This document shows positions 43,461 through 53,090 of a stretch of 64,000 bases of DNA, in pieces. The translations under genes were made by a program, and so were the position numbers. Positions within the stretch are counted from its first letter, which is position 1. Each line of letters starts with the position of its first letter. Below the pieces are notes generated by a model. That model was not told the DNA's origin and made no database searches. It was given only the letters and a program-made list of their open reading frames with translations. Source of the DNA: Streptomyces lydicus (GTDB lineage: Bacteria > Actinomycetota > Actinomycetes > Streptomycetales > Streptomycetaceae); assembly GCF_001729485.1 (NCBI RefSeq), contig NZ_CP017157.1:5704001-5768000 (forward strand), in the 5' to 3' direction.

Positions 43461-44578
43461 CGGCGGCCGGTCCGTTCGTAGCGCTCGTAGCGCTCGACGC
43501 GACGGCGGTTGGCGCGGCGGAAGCGGCGGGCCACCAGCCGGGCGAGGTCGGCGGCGCCGACCATGCCGGCCTCGGGTCCCAGCTGGGCCTTGGCGAGGGT
43601 GGCTTCGGGGCGGTAGCCACGGCCGGTGAGGTGGCGCCGGAAGGCGTCCCTGGCCGGGGCGATCAGCAGGTCGTCGGCGGCGCTGACGCCCCCGCCGATG
43701 ACGAAGCAGGACGGGTCGAGCGCGGCCGCGAGGTTGGCGATGCCCACACCGAGCCACTGGCCGATCTCCTGGAGGAGCTCGACGCACATCGCGTCGCCCT
43801 CCCGGGCCAGCTCGGTGATCAGCGGTCCGGTGATGTCGCCGATGCGGCCGCCGACCCGCTCGATGATGTTGTACGCGACCGGGGAGTCGGCGGCGGCCAG
43901 CTCCCGGGCCTCGCGGACGAGGGCGTTGCCGGAGCTGTACTGCTCCCAGCAGCCGCGGTTGCCGCACGGGCAGCGGTGGCCGCCGGGCACGACCTGCATA
44001 TGGCCGAATTCACCCGCCACCCCGTATTTGCCGCGCTTGACTGCGCCGTCCTCCAGGATGGCGCCGCCGATGCCGGTACCGAGGGTGATCATGACGAGGT
44101 GGTCCTCGCCCCGGCCGGCGCCGAAGCGCCACTCCGCCCAGGCGGCGGTGTTGGCGTCGTTGTCGACCATGACGGGGACGGCCAGCCGGCCGGCCAGCCG
44201 GTCGCGCAGGGGCTCGTTGCGCCAGTTCAGATGCGGCGCGAAGAGCACGTTGGAGCGGTCCGCGTCGACCCAGCCGGCCGCGCCGATGCCGACCGCGTGC
44301 ACGTCGTGCCGGTCGGAGAGGTCGAGCACCAGCTCGGTGATGGTGTCCTCGACCACCTTGGGGCTCTTGGACTTGTCCGGCGTCTCGGTGCGGACCTTCT
44401 CCAGGATCGTGCCGTCGGCGTCGACGACGCCCGCCATGACCTTGGTGCCGCCGATGTCGATGCCGACGGTGGGCACGCGGGGTGCGGTCAGGTGCGAGCG
44501 CCGCTCGCGGGTGCCGACCGTGCGCAGCACGGTCGCTCTGGCCGATCCCCGGTGCACCCGGTCCCGGTACATGCTCAT
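43457..44578 (-). CDS. ROK-family sugar kinase
   Basis: This 373-residue protein has ATP motif VGIDIGGTKVMAGVVD near residue 38 and catalytic Asp in VMVDNDANTAAWAEW. The ROK zinc site lies in GHRCPCGNRGCWEQY. A 35-residue basic N-terminal extension precedes the kinase fold, and there is no helix-turn-helix, so it is a kinase rather than a NagC/XylR-type repressor. Close relatives phosphorylate glucose or related hexoses. Downstream of a CUT2 transporter it probably phosphorylates the imported sugar. Confidence 0.9.
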   Translation of the reverse strand: MSMYRDRVHRGSARATVLRTVGTRERRSHLTAPRVPTVGIDIGGTKVMAGVVDADGTILEKVRTETPDKSKSPKVVEDTITELVLDLSDRHDVHAVGIGAAGWVDADRSNVLFAPHLNWRNEPLRDRLAGRLAVPVMVDNDANTAAWAEWRFGAGRGEDHLVMITLGTGIGGAILEDGAVKRGKYGVAGEFGHMQVVPGGHRCPCGNRGCWEQYSSGNALVREARELAAADSPVAYNIIERVGGRIGDITGPLITELAREGDAMCVELLQEIGQWLGVGIANLAAALDPSCFVIGGGVSAADDLLIAPARDAFRRHLTGRGYRPEATLAKAQLGPEAGMVGAADLARLVARRFRRANRRRVERYERYERTGRR

Positions 44579-44806
44579 CGACCCACCTCTTCGGCGTTAC
44601 GGTCGCGGCCCTGTTCGTCGGTCCGGTCGCGGCGGCTGCGTGCTCGCAAGAGTCGTCTCGTCCCTGCGCGGTCTCGGGAGGCCGGGGCCTCGATGTGCGG
44701 GTTCGCAGCGATTGTGCATCATCCGGGCCTTACGGCGCATGGCGCACGGGACGGCCGCACCCCGCATCGCACCGGCGGCGCGGGGTGCGGCGTACCGTAC
44801 CGGCGG

Positions 44807-45616
44807 TCAGTCGGGCCGGTGTCCGCCGGGGAATTCCGGGGTGGCGGTGCGGGCCAGCTCGTGACTGAGCTGTTCCAGCTCGCTGCCGCCCGCCATCTGC
44901 CGGGTCAGCTCCTCCAGGGCGATCTCCGCCTTGATGTGGCTGCCGGCCATCGCGCCCCGCTTGAGGAGGACGAACCGGTCGCCGACGAGGTAGGCGTGGT
45001 GCGGATTGTGAGTGATCAATACCACGCCGAGGCCGGCGTCCCGGGCGGCCGCGACGTACTTCAGGACCACGCCGGACTGCTTGACGCCGAGCGCCGCCGT
45101 CGGCTCGTCCAGGACGAGGACCTTGGCCCCGAAGTACACGGCGCGGGCGATGGCGACGCACTGCCGTTCGCCGCCCGAGAGGGTGCCGATGGGCTGGTCG
45201 ACGTCCCGCAGGTCGATGCCCATCCGCAGCAGCTCGCTGCGGGTGGTCTCACGCATCGTGGCGACGTCGAGCCGCTTGAAGGGGCCGATGCCGGTGGTGG
45301 GCTCGGAGCCGAGGAAGAAGTTCCGCCACACCGGCATCAGGGGGACGACGGCGAGGTCCTGGTAGACGGTGGCGATCCCGCGGTCCAGGGCCTCGCGCGG
45401 GGAGGAGAGGGTGGTCTCCTCGCCGTCGATGGTGAAGGACCCGGCGTCGTGCCGGTGCAGGCCCGCGATGATCTTGATGAGGGTGGATTTGCCGGCGCCG
45501 TTGTCGCCGAGCACGCAGGAGATCTCGCCCGCGTGCACCTCCAGGGACACGCCCTCCAGTGCCCGGACGTTGCCGTAGTACTTGCTGACGTCCGTCAGCT
45601 CGACCAGCGCGGTCAT
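44807..45616 (-). CDS. Sugar ABC transporter ATP-binding protein (CUT2, single ATPase domain)
   Basis: This 269-residue ATPase has Walker [10 protein letters not shown] near residue 40, signature [15 protein letters not shown] and Walker [13 protein letters not shown]. Most CUT2 ATPases have two fused domains of about 500 residues. This one has a single domain, as in FrcA-type transporters. The start overlaps the permease stop by ATGA. Its partner permease and two binding proteins are immediately upstream. Confidence 0.93.
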   Translation of the reverse strand: MTALVELTDVSKYYGNVRALEGVSLEVHAGEISCVLGDNGAGKSTLIKIIAGLHRHDAGSFTIDGEETTLSSPREALDRGIATVYQDLAVVPLMPVWRNFFLGSEPTTGIGPFKRLDVATMRETTRSELLRMGIDLRDVDQPIGTLSGGERQCVAIARAVYFGAKVLVLDEPTAALGVKQSGVVLKYVAAARDAGLGVVLITHNPHHAYLVGDRFVLLKRGAMAGSHIKAEIALEELTRQMAGGSELEQLSHELARTATPEFPGGHRPD

Positions 45617-46656
45617 GCCTGTGCCTCCGCCCGCTTGCGGACCCATGCGTTCAGAAGTGTGGCGAGCAGCAGCATCGCGCCGAGGAAGAACTTGTACCAG
45701 TCCGGATTCCACTGCGCGTACACGATGCCCTTGCTGGCCATGCCGAAGATGAAGGCGCCGACGGCGGCACCGATCGCCGAGCCGAAGCCACCGGTCATCA
45801 GGCAGCCGCCGACCGCCGCCGCGATGATGTAGAGGAATTCGTTGCCCACGCCGTCGCCGGACTGGATCGCGTCGTACGAGAACAGCAGGTGCTGCCCGGA
45901 GACCCAGGCGGCGAAGGCGACGCCCATGTAGAGGCCGATCTTGGTCTTGGTGACCGGGACGCCGACCGCCCGCGCGGCGTCGGCGTTGCCGCCCACCGCG
46001 AAGATCCAGTTGCCGACGCGGGTGCGCAGCAGGACCCAGGTCGCGACGGCGACCAGCACGATCCACCACAGGATGGTGATCTGGATGTCGACGCCGCCGA
46101 TGGTCAGGTGGGAGGCGAAGAGCGTACGGGCCGAGTCGAAGCCCTCCATGTCGGCGATGGACTTCGTCGAGACGGTGCCGTCGATCAGCTTGGTGAAGCC
46201 GAGGTTGAGGCCGGTGAGCATGAAGAAGGTGCCGAGCGTGATGATGAAGCTGGGCAGTTTCGTACGGGTCAGCAGGAAGCCGTTGAACGCCCCGATCGCG
46301 AGGGTGACCAGCAGGGACACCCCGACGCCGACCCAAGTGTTGGCGGTCATCTGGTAGCTGAACATCGACGAGATCAGCGCCGAGCTGACGACCATGACGC
46401 CGGCCGACAGGTCGAATTCCCCGCCGATCATCAGCAGCGCCACCGGGACGGCCATGATGCCGATGGTGGAGGACGCGTAGAGCACGGTGGAGAGGCTGGA
46501 GGCCCGCAGGAAGGGCTCGGCGACGAGGGAGAAGAAGACGAAGACGGCGGCGGCACCGACGATCGAGCCCAGTTCGGGGCGGCCCATCAGCCGGCGGGCC
46601 GGCGAGCGGTGCAGCAGCCGTTCGTCCTGGGCGGGTGCCTTGAGGGTGGTGGTCAT
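45613..46656 (-). CDS. Sugar ABC transporter permease (CUT2)
   Basis: This 347-residue integral membrane protein of the RbsC/FrcC type has about ten hydrophobic segments. It has [20 protein letters not shown] near residue 75 and the sequence [20 protein letters not shown], the CUT2 cytoplasmic EAA-like loop. Both ends overlap neighbours by ATGA, giving strict coupling between binding protein, permease and ATPase. Confidence 0.93.
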   Translation of the reverse strand: MTTTLKAPAQDERLLHRSPARRLMGRPELGSIVGAAAVFVFFSLVAEPFLRASSLSTVLYASSTIGIMAVPVALLMIGGEFDLSAGVMVVSSALISSMFSYQMTANTWVGVGVSLLVTLAIGAFNGFLLTRTKLPSFIITLGTFFMLTGLNLGFTKLIDGTVSTKSIADMEGFDSARTLFASHLTIGGVDIQITILWWIVLVAVATWVLLRTRVGNWIFAVGGNADAARAVGVPVTKTKIGLYMGVAFAAWVSGQHLLFSYDAIQSGDGVGNEFLYIIAAAVGGCLMTGGFGSAIGAAVGAFIFGMASKGIVYAQWNPDWYKFFLGAMLLLATLLNAWVRKRAEAQA

Positions 46657-47666
46657 CGCGTTCCCCGCTTCGTGTAGTCCTGCAGGGCCGCGGCGTCCTT
46701 CTTGGTGATCACCTGGGGGCCGGTGAGCACGGGCTTGCCGCCACCGAGCATGTCCGCGTTGTACTTGTACAGCCAGAGCAGGTCGACCGCCTCGTAGCCC
46801 TGGAGGTAGGGCTGCTGGTCGACGGCGAAGCCGAGGGAGCCGTCCTTCAGGCCGGTCGCGACCTGCGCGTTGAGGTCGAAGGTGTCGATCTCGGCCTTGC
46901 TGCCGGCCTGCTCCGCGGCCTTGACCGCGGTGGGGGCGAACGGCGCGCCGAGGGTGACGACGGCGTCGATGGACGGGTCGGCCTGCAGCTTGGACTCGAT
47001 GGAGGACTGCACGTCGGGCATGTTGGTGCCTTCGACGTAGAGCTTCTGCAGATCGCCCTTGAAGGTCTTCTTCGCCCCGTCGCAGCGCTGCTCGTGCCCG
47101 ACGTTGCCCTGCTCGTGCAGGACGCAGAGGGCCTTCTTGCGGCCGCGCTTGTTGAGCTCCTCGCCGACCGCCTCGCCGGCGACCGTCTCGTCCTGCCCGA
47201 TGTGGCTGAGCGCGCCGAACGCCTTGGACTCCTCGGCGCCGGAGTTCACCGTGATCACCGGGATGCCGGCCTTCTCGGCCTTGGCGACGACGTCCTTCAT
47301 GGCGTTGGGCTTGGCGAGCGAGACGATCAGCCCGTCGACCTTCTGGTCGATGTAGGACTGCACCAGCTGGCTCTGCCGCGACGCCTCCTCGTCGTGCCCG
47401 TAGACGAACTTGATGTTGTCCTTGGCGGCGGCCTGCTGGGCGCCGTTCTGCACGATGTCCCAGAAGGTGTCGCCGTCTCCCGAGTGGGTGACCATCGCGA
47501 ACGTCCACCTGGGGGTGTTCACCGCGGCCTTGCCGCCGGCGGTCCTGGCGAGGCGCTCGTCCTCGGCGCGCTTGCCTCCGGTACTGCTGCACCCCGCCAG
47601 GGAGGCGCCGAGCACCGCCACCAGCACGGCGCTGACGACGCGTCCCCTTCTCCGAACCCTTGCCAC
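46653..47666 (-). CDS. Sugar ABC transporter substrate-binding lipoprotein 1
   Basis: This 337-residue periplasmic-binding-protein type I fold has a signal peptide and lipobox SLAGC near residue 26. [20 protein letters not shown] and [16 protein letters not shown] follow, typical of CUT2 sugar-binding proteins. I chose the GTG at 47666, which puts the basic n-region MARVRRRGR directly before the hydrophobic core; an ATG at 47717 adds 17 residues. It is closely similar to the gene just upstream, so the pair arose by tandem duplication. Confidence 0.92.
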   Translation of the reverse strand: MARVRRRGRVVSAVLVAVLGASLAGCSSTGGKRAEDERLARTAGGKAAVNTPRWTFAMVTHSGDGDTFWDIVQNGAQQAAAKDNIKFVYGHDEEASRQSQLVQSYIDQKVDGLIVSLAKPNAMKDVVAKAEKAGIPVITVNSGAEESKAFGALSHIGQDETVAGEAVGEELNKRGRKKALCVLHEQGNVGHEQRCDGAKKTFKGDLQKLYVEGTNMPDVQSSIESKLQADPSIDAVVTLGAPFAPTAVKAAEQAGSKAEIDTFDLNAQVATGLKDGSLGFAVDQQPYLQGYEAVDLLWLYKYNADMLGGGKPVLTGPQVITKKDAAALQDYTKRGTR

Positions 47667-47860
47667 GAGGACTCGCCCTTCCCGCTGTTGTTGCCGTGTC
47701 GGCTGCGTTGCGTGCATCCGCGTCGGTCGTCCGCACTGCGTGGACTTCCCGGTCCGTACGCCCGTCGTGTCGTACAGTGACGGCCGGCCGGGACCGACCG
47801 AACAAGTATCCGTTACCGGTGGTCTGTCCCGGTTGATGGGGTCCGGTCTCCCCTGTGGTC

Positions 47861-48853
47861 TCACCTGGTACCTCGCCCGGTGTATGCGGTCAGCTGGGGT
47901 ACGTCCTTCTGCGTCACCAGGGCGGGCCCGGTGAGCACCGGCTTGCCGCCGCCGAGCACGTCGGCGTTGGCCTTGTGCAGCCAGAGCAGGTCGACCGCCT
48001 CGTAGCCCTGGAGGTAGGGCTGCTGGTCGACGGCGAAGGTCACGTCCTTCGCCTTGAGGAGTCCGACCACGGCGGCGTTCAGGTCGAAGGTCGCGATCTG
48101 CGCCGCGCTGCCCGCCTCCTTCCTGGCCTTGACGGAGATCGCCGCCATCGGCGCGCCGAGCGTGACGATCGCGTCGATGGACTTGTCGGACTGGAGCTTG
48201 GCCTCGACCGAGGACTGGGCGGCCGGCGCGTTGGTGCCGTCGACGTTGAGGTTCTCGACGGTCCCGTGGAAGGACTTGCGCACGCCCGCGCAGCGGTCCT
48301 CCAGCGACACGTTGCCCTGCTCGTGGAGGACGCACAGGGTCTTCTTGGCGTGCCGCTCGTTCAGCGCCGTGCCGACCGCCTCACCGGCCACCGACTCGTC
48401 CTGCCCGATGTGGGTCAGCGCCCCGTACGCCTTGGAGAACTCGCCGCCCGAGTTGATCGTGATCACGGGTATGCCCTGCGCCTCGGCCTTGCGGACCGCC
48501 GCCTTGACGGCCTGCGGCTTGGCGAGGGTGACGATCAGCCCGTCGACCTTCTGGTCGATGTACGACTGGATCAGCTGGGCCTGCTGCCCGCCCTCCTTGT
48601 CGTGGGCGTAGAGGAACGTCACGTGATCCTTGGCGGCGGCCTGCTGGGCGCCGTTCTGGACGATGTCCCAGAAGGTGTCGCCGTCCCCGGCGTGGCTGAC
48701 CATCCCGATGGTCATGCGGCTGCCGGTGCCCCCGCCCTTGGCGTCCCGGCCGCCGGTGGCGCTGCAGCCGGCGACCAGTGCGACGGTGGTCAGTAAAGCG
48801 GCGGCGCTGCGGACGGTGAGCCGCCGGGCGCCGGTCGTACGCACGCTGATCAT
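47861..48853 (-). CDS. Sugar ABC transporter substrate-binding lipoprotein 2
   Basis: This 330-residue paralogue of the next gene shares long identities ([47 protein letters not shown]). Its lipobox is LVAGC near residue 29. It is the first gene of the transport operon, with a GntR-type operator and promoter upstream. Two binding proteins feeding one permease would widen or tune the sugar range. The residues separating the two copies lie mostly in the middle of the chain. Confidence 0.92.
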   Translation of the reverse strand: MISVRTTGARRLTVRSAAALLTTVALVAGCSATGGRDAKGGGTGSRMTIGMVSHAGDGDTFWDIVQNGAQQAAAKDHVTFLYAHDKEGGQQAQLIQSYIDQKVDGLIVTLAKPQAVKAAVRKAEAQGIPVITINSGGEFSKAYGALTHIGQDESVAGEAVGTALNERHAKKTLCVLHEQGNVSLEDRCAGVRKSFHGTVENLNVDGTNAPAAQSSVEAKLQSDKSIDAIVTLGAPMAAISVKARKEAGSAAQIATFDLNAAVVGLLKAKDVTFAVDQQPYLQGYEAVDLLWLHKANADVLGGGKPVLTGPALVTQKDVPQLTAYTGRGTR

Positions 48854-48899
48854 CGTGGAACCGCCTTTTCTCCACGGCCGCCGGAGTGCGGCTGGAGGA

Positions 48900-48929
48900 G
48901 TTCTAACGGCGGGCGCTCGACCGCGTCAA
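48900..48929 (-). promoter_or_regulatory. Promoter of the sugar-transport operon
   Basis: Read on the minus strand, TTGACG (48924-48929) and TAGAAC (48900-48905) are separated by 18 bp. Transcription would start about 40 bp before the binding-protein ATG at 48853. Confidence 0.55.
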
Positions 48930-48935
48930 TACTTT

Positions 48936-48951
48936 GTCAGAACATTCTGAC
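48936..48951. promoter_or_regulatory. GntR-type operator upstream of the transport promoter
   Basis: GTCAGAA and TTCTGAC flank two bases, giving a near-continuous 16-bp palindrome. It lies six bases beyond the -35 box of the transport operon and 77 bp from the GntR stop. Confidence 0.6.
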
Positions 48952-49028
48952 GATCGGACGTCGCGGTACCCGTCCTCGGCGGGCCATAGCGGGCGAAAAC
49001 CACCCGTCACGGCCCCGGCCGAAGGCCC

Positions 49029-49805
49029 TCAGGGCCGTACGAGCAGCTGGAACTCGAAGGCGTACCGGGACGCGCGGTAGATGTGCGAGCCGAACTCGAC
49101 CGCTCGCCCGGTGTCGTCGAAGGTCGTCCGCTGCATCGTGAGCAGCGGGGCACCCTCGGGCTCGTCGAGCCGCTGCCCCTCCTCCGCGGTCGCGGCGCGG
49201 GCTCCCACCGCCTGCCGCGCGCTGTGCAGCGTGATCCCGGCCGACCGCATCAGCCGGTACAGGCCGGTCTCCTCCAGCTCCGCGGTCTCCAGCGCGAGCA
49301 GTCCGGCGGGGAGGTGGTTGCGCAGATGCGCCACCGGCTCGCCGTGGGCCAGCCGCAGCCGCTCGACCAGCGCCACCTCGGCGCCCTCGGCGATGCCCAG
49401 GGCGGCGGCGACCTCGGCGTCGGCCTCGGTGGTGGTGTTGAGCAGGACCCGGGTGGCCGGCTTCTGACCGGCGGCCTCCAGGTCGTCGTAGAGGCTGCTC
49501 AGTTCCAGCGGCCGCTTGACCTGGCTGTGCACGACCTGGGTGCCGATGCCGCGGCGACGCACCAGCAGCCCCTTGTCCACCAGCGACTGGATCGCCTGGC
49601 GCACGGTCGGCCGGGACAGCCCGAGCCGGCCGGCGAGTTCGATCTCGTTGCCGAGCAGACTGCCGGGCGCCAGCCTGCCGTTCTCGATCGCCGCCTCCAG
49701 CTGCTGGGACAGCTGGAAGTACAGCGGCACCGGACTGCTCCGGTCCACGCTGAACTGGACCGGACTGTCGGCGCCGAGGGCTTGGTGTGTCTCGCGTTTC
49801 CCCAC
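49029..49805 (-). CDS. GntR-family regulator, HutC/FarR type
   Basis: This 258-residue protein has a winged helix (about 20-90) with RSSPVPLYFQLSQQLEAAIE, LGLSRPTVRQAIQSLVDKGL and RRRGIGTQVV. A UTRA effector domain follows (about 105-255: LLTMQRTTFDDTGRAVEFGS). It starts at a GTG with no clear ribosome-binding site. TACGCT seven bases ahead could be the -10 of a leaderless transcript. It precedes the sugar-transport operon on the same strand, and UTRA domains bind sugars or sugar phosphates, so it is the probable controller. Confidence 0.9.
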   Translation of the reverse strand: MGKRETHQALGADSPVQFSVDRSSPVPLYFQLSQQLEAAIENGRLAPGSLLGNEIELAGRLGLSRPTVRQAIQSLVDKGLLVRRRGIGTQVVHSQVKRPLELSSLYDDLEAAGQKPATRVLLNTTTEADAEVAAALGIAEGAEVALVERLRLAHGEPVAHLRNHLPAGLLALETAELEETGLYRLMRSAGITLHSARQAVGARAATAEEGQRLDEPEGAPLLTMQRTTFDDTGRAVEFGSHIYRASRYAFEFQLLVRP

Positions 49806-49976
49806 GTTGGCGAGCGTATCCGGCCGGGCAGATGACGGGAAGTCCGGAGGTCACGTTGTCCGGACAAGGGCCCGGGCCCTGCGCCACCGGTGCGCGGCGG
49901 GCCCCGGAATCAAGGGTTCGGCCCCGCCGGCGGCCGCCGGGTGATAGCCAGGAACCTCCCGACCCGAGGAGCCCCC

Positions 49977-50342
49977 GTGTCCGTACGCCGCGTCGTCCCC
50001 GACATCACCTCCGACGCCCTGGAGGAAAGCCGCGACTTCTACGGCCTGCTGGGGCTCCGGGAGGTGATGAACCAGGGGTGGGTCATGACGCTCGCGTCGC
50101 CCGGCAACCCCACCGCGCAGCTCACCCTCATGACCGAGGACCGGACCGCCCCGGTCGCCCCCGACCTCAGCATCGAGGTCGAGGACGTCGACGCGGTGTA
50201 CGCCTCCGTACGGGCCGCCGGCGGCGAGATCGTCCGGTCCCTCAAGGAGGAGGAGTGGGGCGTGCGTCGCTTCTTCGTCAAGGACCCGAACGGCCGGATC
50301 GTCAACGTCCTGGGGCACGCGGCGGCCGGCGACACGGCCTGA
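49977..50342 (+). CDS. VOC-family protein (glyoxalase/bleomycin-resistance fold)
   Basis: This 121-residue single VOC protein opens SVRRVVPDITSDALEESRDF YGLLGL-like and ends RRFFVKDPNGRIVNVLGH. The GTG at 49977 has GAGGAG upstream; a longer in-frame start begins at 49890. Function within VOC (glyoxalase, drug binding, isomerase) cannot be told. It is 51 bp before an NAD(P)H-dependent reductase and may share its transcript. Confidence 0.85.
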   Translation: MSVRRVVPDITSDALEESRDFYGLLGLREVMNQGWVMTLASPGNPTAQLTLMTEDRTAPVAPDLSIEVEDVDAVYASVRAAGGEIVRSLKEEEWGVRRFFVKDPNGRIVNVLGHAAAGDTA

Positions 50343-50393
50343 CGCCGGCAAGGCCGCTGATGCAGTACACCAGTCATCGATCAGGGAGAAACC

Positions 50394-50987
50394 ATGCGCA
50401 TCGGGGTCTACCTCGCGCACCCGCGTCCGGGCAGCTTCAACCACGCGGTGTTCACAGCGGTCGTGGAGGAACTGCGCGACCGGGGTTGTCACGTACTCGC
50501 GCACGACCTCTACGCCGAGGGATTCGCCCCGGTGCTGACCGCCGACGAGACGGAGACGGTCCAGTCGGCCACCCCCGCCCGTGACGTGCAGGTGGAGCTG
50601 CACCGGTCGGAGGTGGCCACCCTTGATGCCCTGGTGTTGGTCCATCCGAACTGGTGGGGCATGCCGCCCGCCGTCCTCACGGGCTGGGTGCAGCGTGTGC
50701 TCGCGCCCGGTGTCGCGTACAAGCTGGGCACCGCGGACGGGGAGCCCGCAGGGCTGCTGAAGGCCGGCCGGGCGCTCGTTCTGAACACCTCGGACACCCC
50801 TGCCGACCGCGAGGAGAGCGAGTTCGGCGACCCGCTGCAGAGCATCTGGGCGGCCTGCGTCCTGCCGTACGTGGGTGTCGCCGACGTCCGCCGTGTCGTC
50901 TTCCGTACGGTCACCGGCTCGGCCGACGCATTGCGCGCCTCCTGGCTGCGCCAGGCACGTCAGGAAGCCGCCGCGCTGACGGTCTGA
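50394..50987 (+). CDS. NAD(P)H quinone oxidoreductase, flavodoxin-like fold
   Basis: This 197-residue protein of the NQO1/MdaB/KefF type has IGVYLAHPRPGSFNHAVFTA for FMN/FAD phosphate binding, HDLYAEGFAP, then VLVHPNWWGMPPAVLTGWVQRVL, which lines the active site. It should reduce quinones by two electrons. The start codon is preceded by GGGAGAA. It is likely linked with the VOC gene upstream. Confidence 0.9.
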   Translation: MRIGVYLAHPRPGSFNHAVFTAVVEELRDRGCHVLAHDLYAEGFAPVLTADETETVQSATPARDVQVELHRSEVATLDALVLVHPNWWGMPPAVLTGWVQRVLAPGVAYKLGTADGEPAGLLKAGRALVLNTSDTPADREESEFGDPLQSIWAACVLPYVGVADVRRVVFRTVTGSADALRASWLRQARQEAAALTV

Positions 50988-51086
50988 CACCACCAGGGCG
51001 GACCGGCCGGCGAACGGCAGCACCGTGCCCCGCGCCACCGCGCACAACGTCCGCGCCCCGGACCGGTCCGCGCACATCCTCCTCGG

Positions 51087-51914
51087 CTACTTCATCCACT
51101 CGGCCTCGTACGTCGCGTACGTGCCGTCGTGCGTGGCCAGGTGGACCCACTGGTCCACGTACGCCTTGAACTCGTCGTCGCCGCGGGGCAGGGCGTACGC
51201 CTTCTCGGAGAAGGTGAAGGGCTCGTCCGGGTGCACCGAGCAGAGTTCGGGGTGGATCCTGGCCTGGTAGCGGGTCTCGCTGGCGTCCGTCATCATCACA
51301 TCGGCCCGGCCCGCGATGATCTCGTCGAAGATCGTGGTGTTGTCGGGGTGGACCTTGAGGGTGGCCTGCTTGATGTGGGCGCGGGCGAACTGCTCGTTGG
51401 TGCCGCCGGGGTTGACGATGACGGTCGTACCGGGCCGGTCGATCTGCTGGAGCGTCCGGTACCTGTCCTTGTCCGCGCAGCGCACGATCGGGGTCTTGCC
51501 GTCGGTGCGGGTCGGCTCGCTGAAGTACACGGAACGGGCCCGCGGGAGGGTGACGGAGACGCCGCCCATGGCGATGTCGCAGCGGCCTGCGGCGAGGTCG
51601 CCGACCAGCTCGGCCCAAGTGGTGGGGACATAGCGCGGCGTGGCGTCCAGGCTCTTGGCGAGGTCGCGGGCCATGTCGATGTCCACGCCGCGGTAACCGC
51701 CGGTCCCGGGGTCGCGGTAGCTGAAGGGGCGGTAGTCGCCGGTGGTGCAGACCCGCAGCACCCCGCGCCGCGGGACCGCGTCCAGGGCCGACGCCTTGGT
51801 GCCGGCGGGGTGGCCGGGGCCCCGTACGGCCGCGGGCGCGGCGGAGGATGCCGGTGCGGCGGCGGTGACGGCGAGCAGACAGGCGAGGGCGGAGAGGGCG
51901 GCGGCACGCTTCAT
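51087..51914 (-). CDS. Secreted cyclohexadienyl dehydratase-like (PheC) substrate-binding-fold protein
   Basis: This 275-residue protein has a Sec signal peptide (RAAALSALACLLAVTAAAPA) and a solute-binding-protein type II fold. LRVCTTGDYRPFSYRDPGTG, DIAMGGVSVTLPRARSVYFS and VIVNPGGTNEQFARAHI match PheC cyclohexadienyl dehydratases rather than amino-acid transporters. No ABC permease is adjacent. PheC enzymes convert prephenate or arogenate outside the membrane, though the actinobacterial group is untested to my knowledge. The ATG at 51914 follows AGGAG. Confidence 0.8.
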   Translation of the reverse strand: MKRAAALSALACLLAVTAAAPASSAAPAAVRGPGHPAGTKASALDAVPRRGVLRVCTTGDYRPFSYRDPGTGGYRGVDIDMARDLAKSLDATPRYVPTTWAELVGDLAAGRCDIAMGGVSVTLPRARSVYFSEPTRTDGKTPIVRCADKDRYRTLQQIDRPGTTVIVNPGGTNEQFARAHIKQATLKVHPDNTTIFDEIIAGRADVMMTDASETRYQARIHPELCSVHPDEPFTFSEKAYALPRGDDEFKAYVDQWVHLATHDGTYATYEAEWMK

Positions 51915-52111
51915 GGGGGCTCCTGTGGCGGCTGGGCGGGGCGACACGTGACCGGAAGCGGCGCGCCGGGGCCGGTACGGCGGCGGCCCGGCGGCGTGAT
52001 CACGTGACCGCAGCGCTCAGCGTGGCAGAGCCGGCGGCTCCGGTGAACCCCCTGGCCGGCTGCCGGTACGCGGCAACGGCGGGCGGCGGTGCGGGAGTTC
52101 GCCCCGGCTTC

Positions 52112-52780
52112 TCAGCGGTGGAAGCTGCCCACGGCCTCCGCGCCGTCCACCGGCTCCGGGGCGGCGTCGGCGAGGCGGGTCAGCAGCTCGGCGGCGCGCT
52201 TGGCGACGGTGTCGCGGTCGCCCGCGGAGAGCTCCGCGCCCATGCCGACGGCGACCGCGCCCGCGGCGATCCACTCCGGCGCGCTGTCGACCGTCACCCC
52301 GCCCGTCGGCAGCACCGGCACCTGCGGCAGGGCGGCGCGTACGTCCCTGAGCCAGGACGGGTCGTGTGCCGAGGCGGGGAACAGCTTGACCGCGTCCGCG
52401 CCCAGTTCGAGCGCGCGGACCATCTCGGTCGGCGTCGACACCCCGGGGAAGACCGGGACGCCGTAGCGGTGGCCGGTGGCGATGACCTCGGCGTCGAGGC
52501 TCGGTGAGACCAGGTAGCGGGCTCCCGCGTCGACCGCCATCCGGGCCGACACCGCGTCAAGAACCGTGCCCGCGCCGATGACCGCGTCGTCGCCCAACTC
52601 GCGGGTCAGCGTCGTGACCGCTTCCAGCGCGAAGGGGGTGGTCAGGGATATCTCCAGGCTCGTGATGCCGGCCGACAGCAGGGTGTCGGCGGTGGCGCTC
52701 GCCTCGTCATAGGTCTTGCTGCGAACGATGGCGAAAACACGCTGCGCCAGTGCTGCCCGGGTGATCTCCCAGCGATACAC
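52112..52780 (-). CDS. eda: 2-dehydro-3-deoxy-phosphogluconate aldolase family
   Basis: This 222-residue KDPG/KHG aldolase has an N-terminal catalytic Glu in ISSLEISL-like context (GITSLEISLTTPFALEAV). The Schiff-base Lys lies in LGADAVKLFPASAHDP near 140, and VPVLPTGGVTVDSAPEWI follows. It cleaves KDPG or the galactonate analogue to pyruvate and glyceraldehyde 3-phosphate. No edd or kinase gene is adjacent. A GTG start at 52780 follows GGAAGGA at long spacing; a longer in-frame start at 52882 lacks a site. Confidence 0.88.
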   Translation of the reverse strand: MYRWEITRAALAQRVFAIVRSKTYDEASATADTLLSAGITSLEISLTTPFALEAVTTLTRELGDDAVIGAGTVLDAVSARMAVDAGARYLVSPSLDAEVIATGHRYGVPVFPGVSTPTEMVRALELGADAVKLFPASAHDPSWLRDVRAALPQVPVLPTGGVTVDSAPEWIAAGAVAVGMGAELSAGDRDTVAKRAAELLTRLADAAPEPVDGAEAVGSFHR

Positions 52781-53033
52781 GGCAGTTCGCCGTCCTTCCT
52801 CGTCTCCGACGCCTCGTGCCGGCGCGCCGTCCCCACGGCGGACGCGGCACTTTCCGGGGCGTGCCGCAGCAGCTGACCGCACATGGTCCCTTGTCCGCCG
52901 ATGCCCGCCCGCTCCTCGTTTCTACCGAAACGCTACCGGGAACCACTGACAATCGTCCCCCGGGGGGTGCGCCCCGCGCGCCCCTTCTGCACAGAACGCC
53001 CGAAGTGGCAGGTGAGAGGGGGCGCACAGCAAA
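52781..53033. other. Gene-free stretch upstream of the KDPG aldolase gene
   Basis: No supported gene lies between the aldolase start and the RNase terminator. The stretch should hold the aldolase promoter; I cannot choose a convincing one. Confidence 0.45.
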
Positions 53034-53063
53034 GCGGCCGGGGTGCGTGTGCACCCCGGCCGC
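53034..53063 (-). terminator. Terminator of the RNase gene
   Basis: GCGGCCGGGGTGC pairs perfectly with GCACCCCGGCCGC around a four-base loop, a 13-bp stem. On the minus strand it begins 27 bp after the RNase stop and is followed by a short T-rich run (TTTG). Confidence 0.75.
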
Positions 53064-53090
53064 CGAGATGTGCCGGTATGTGGCGGGACG

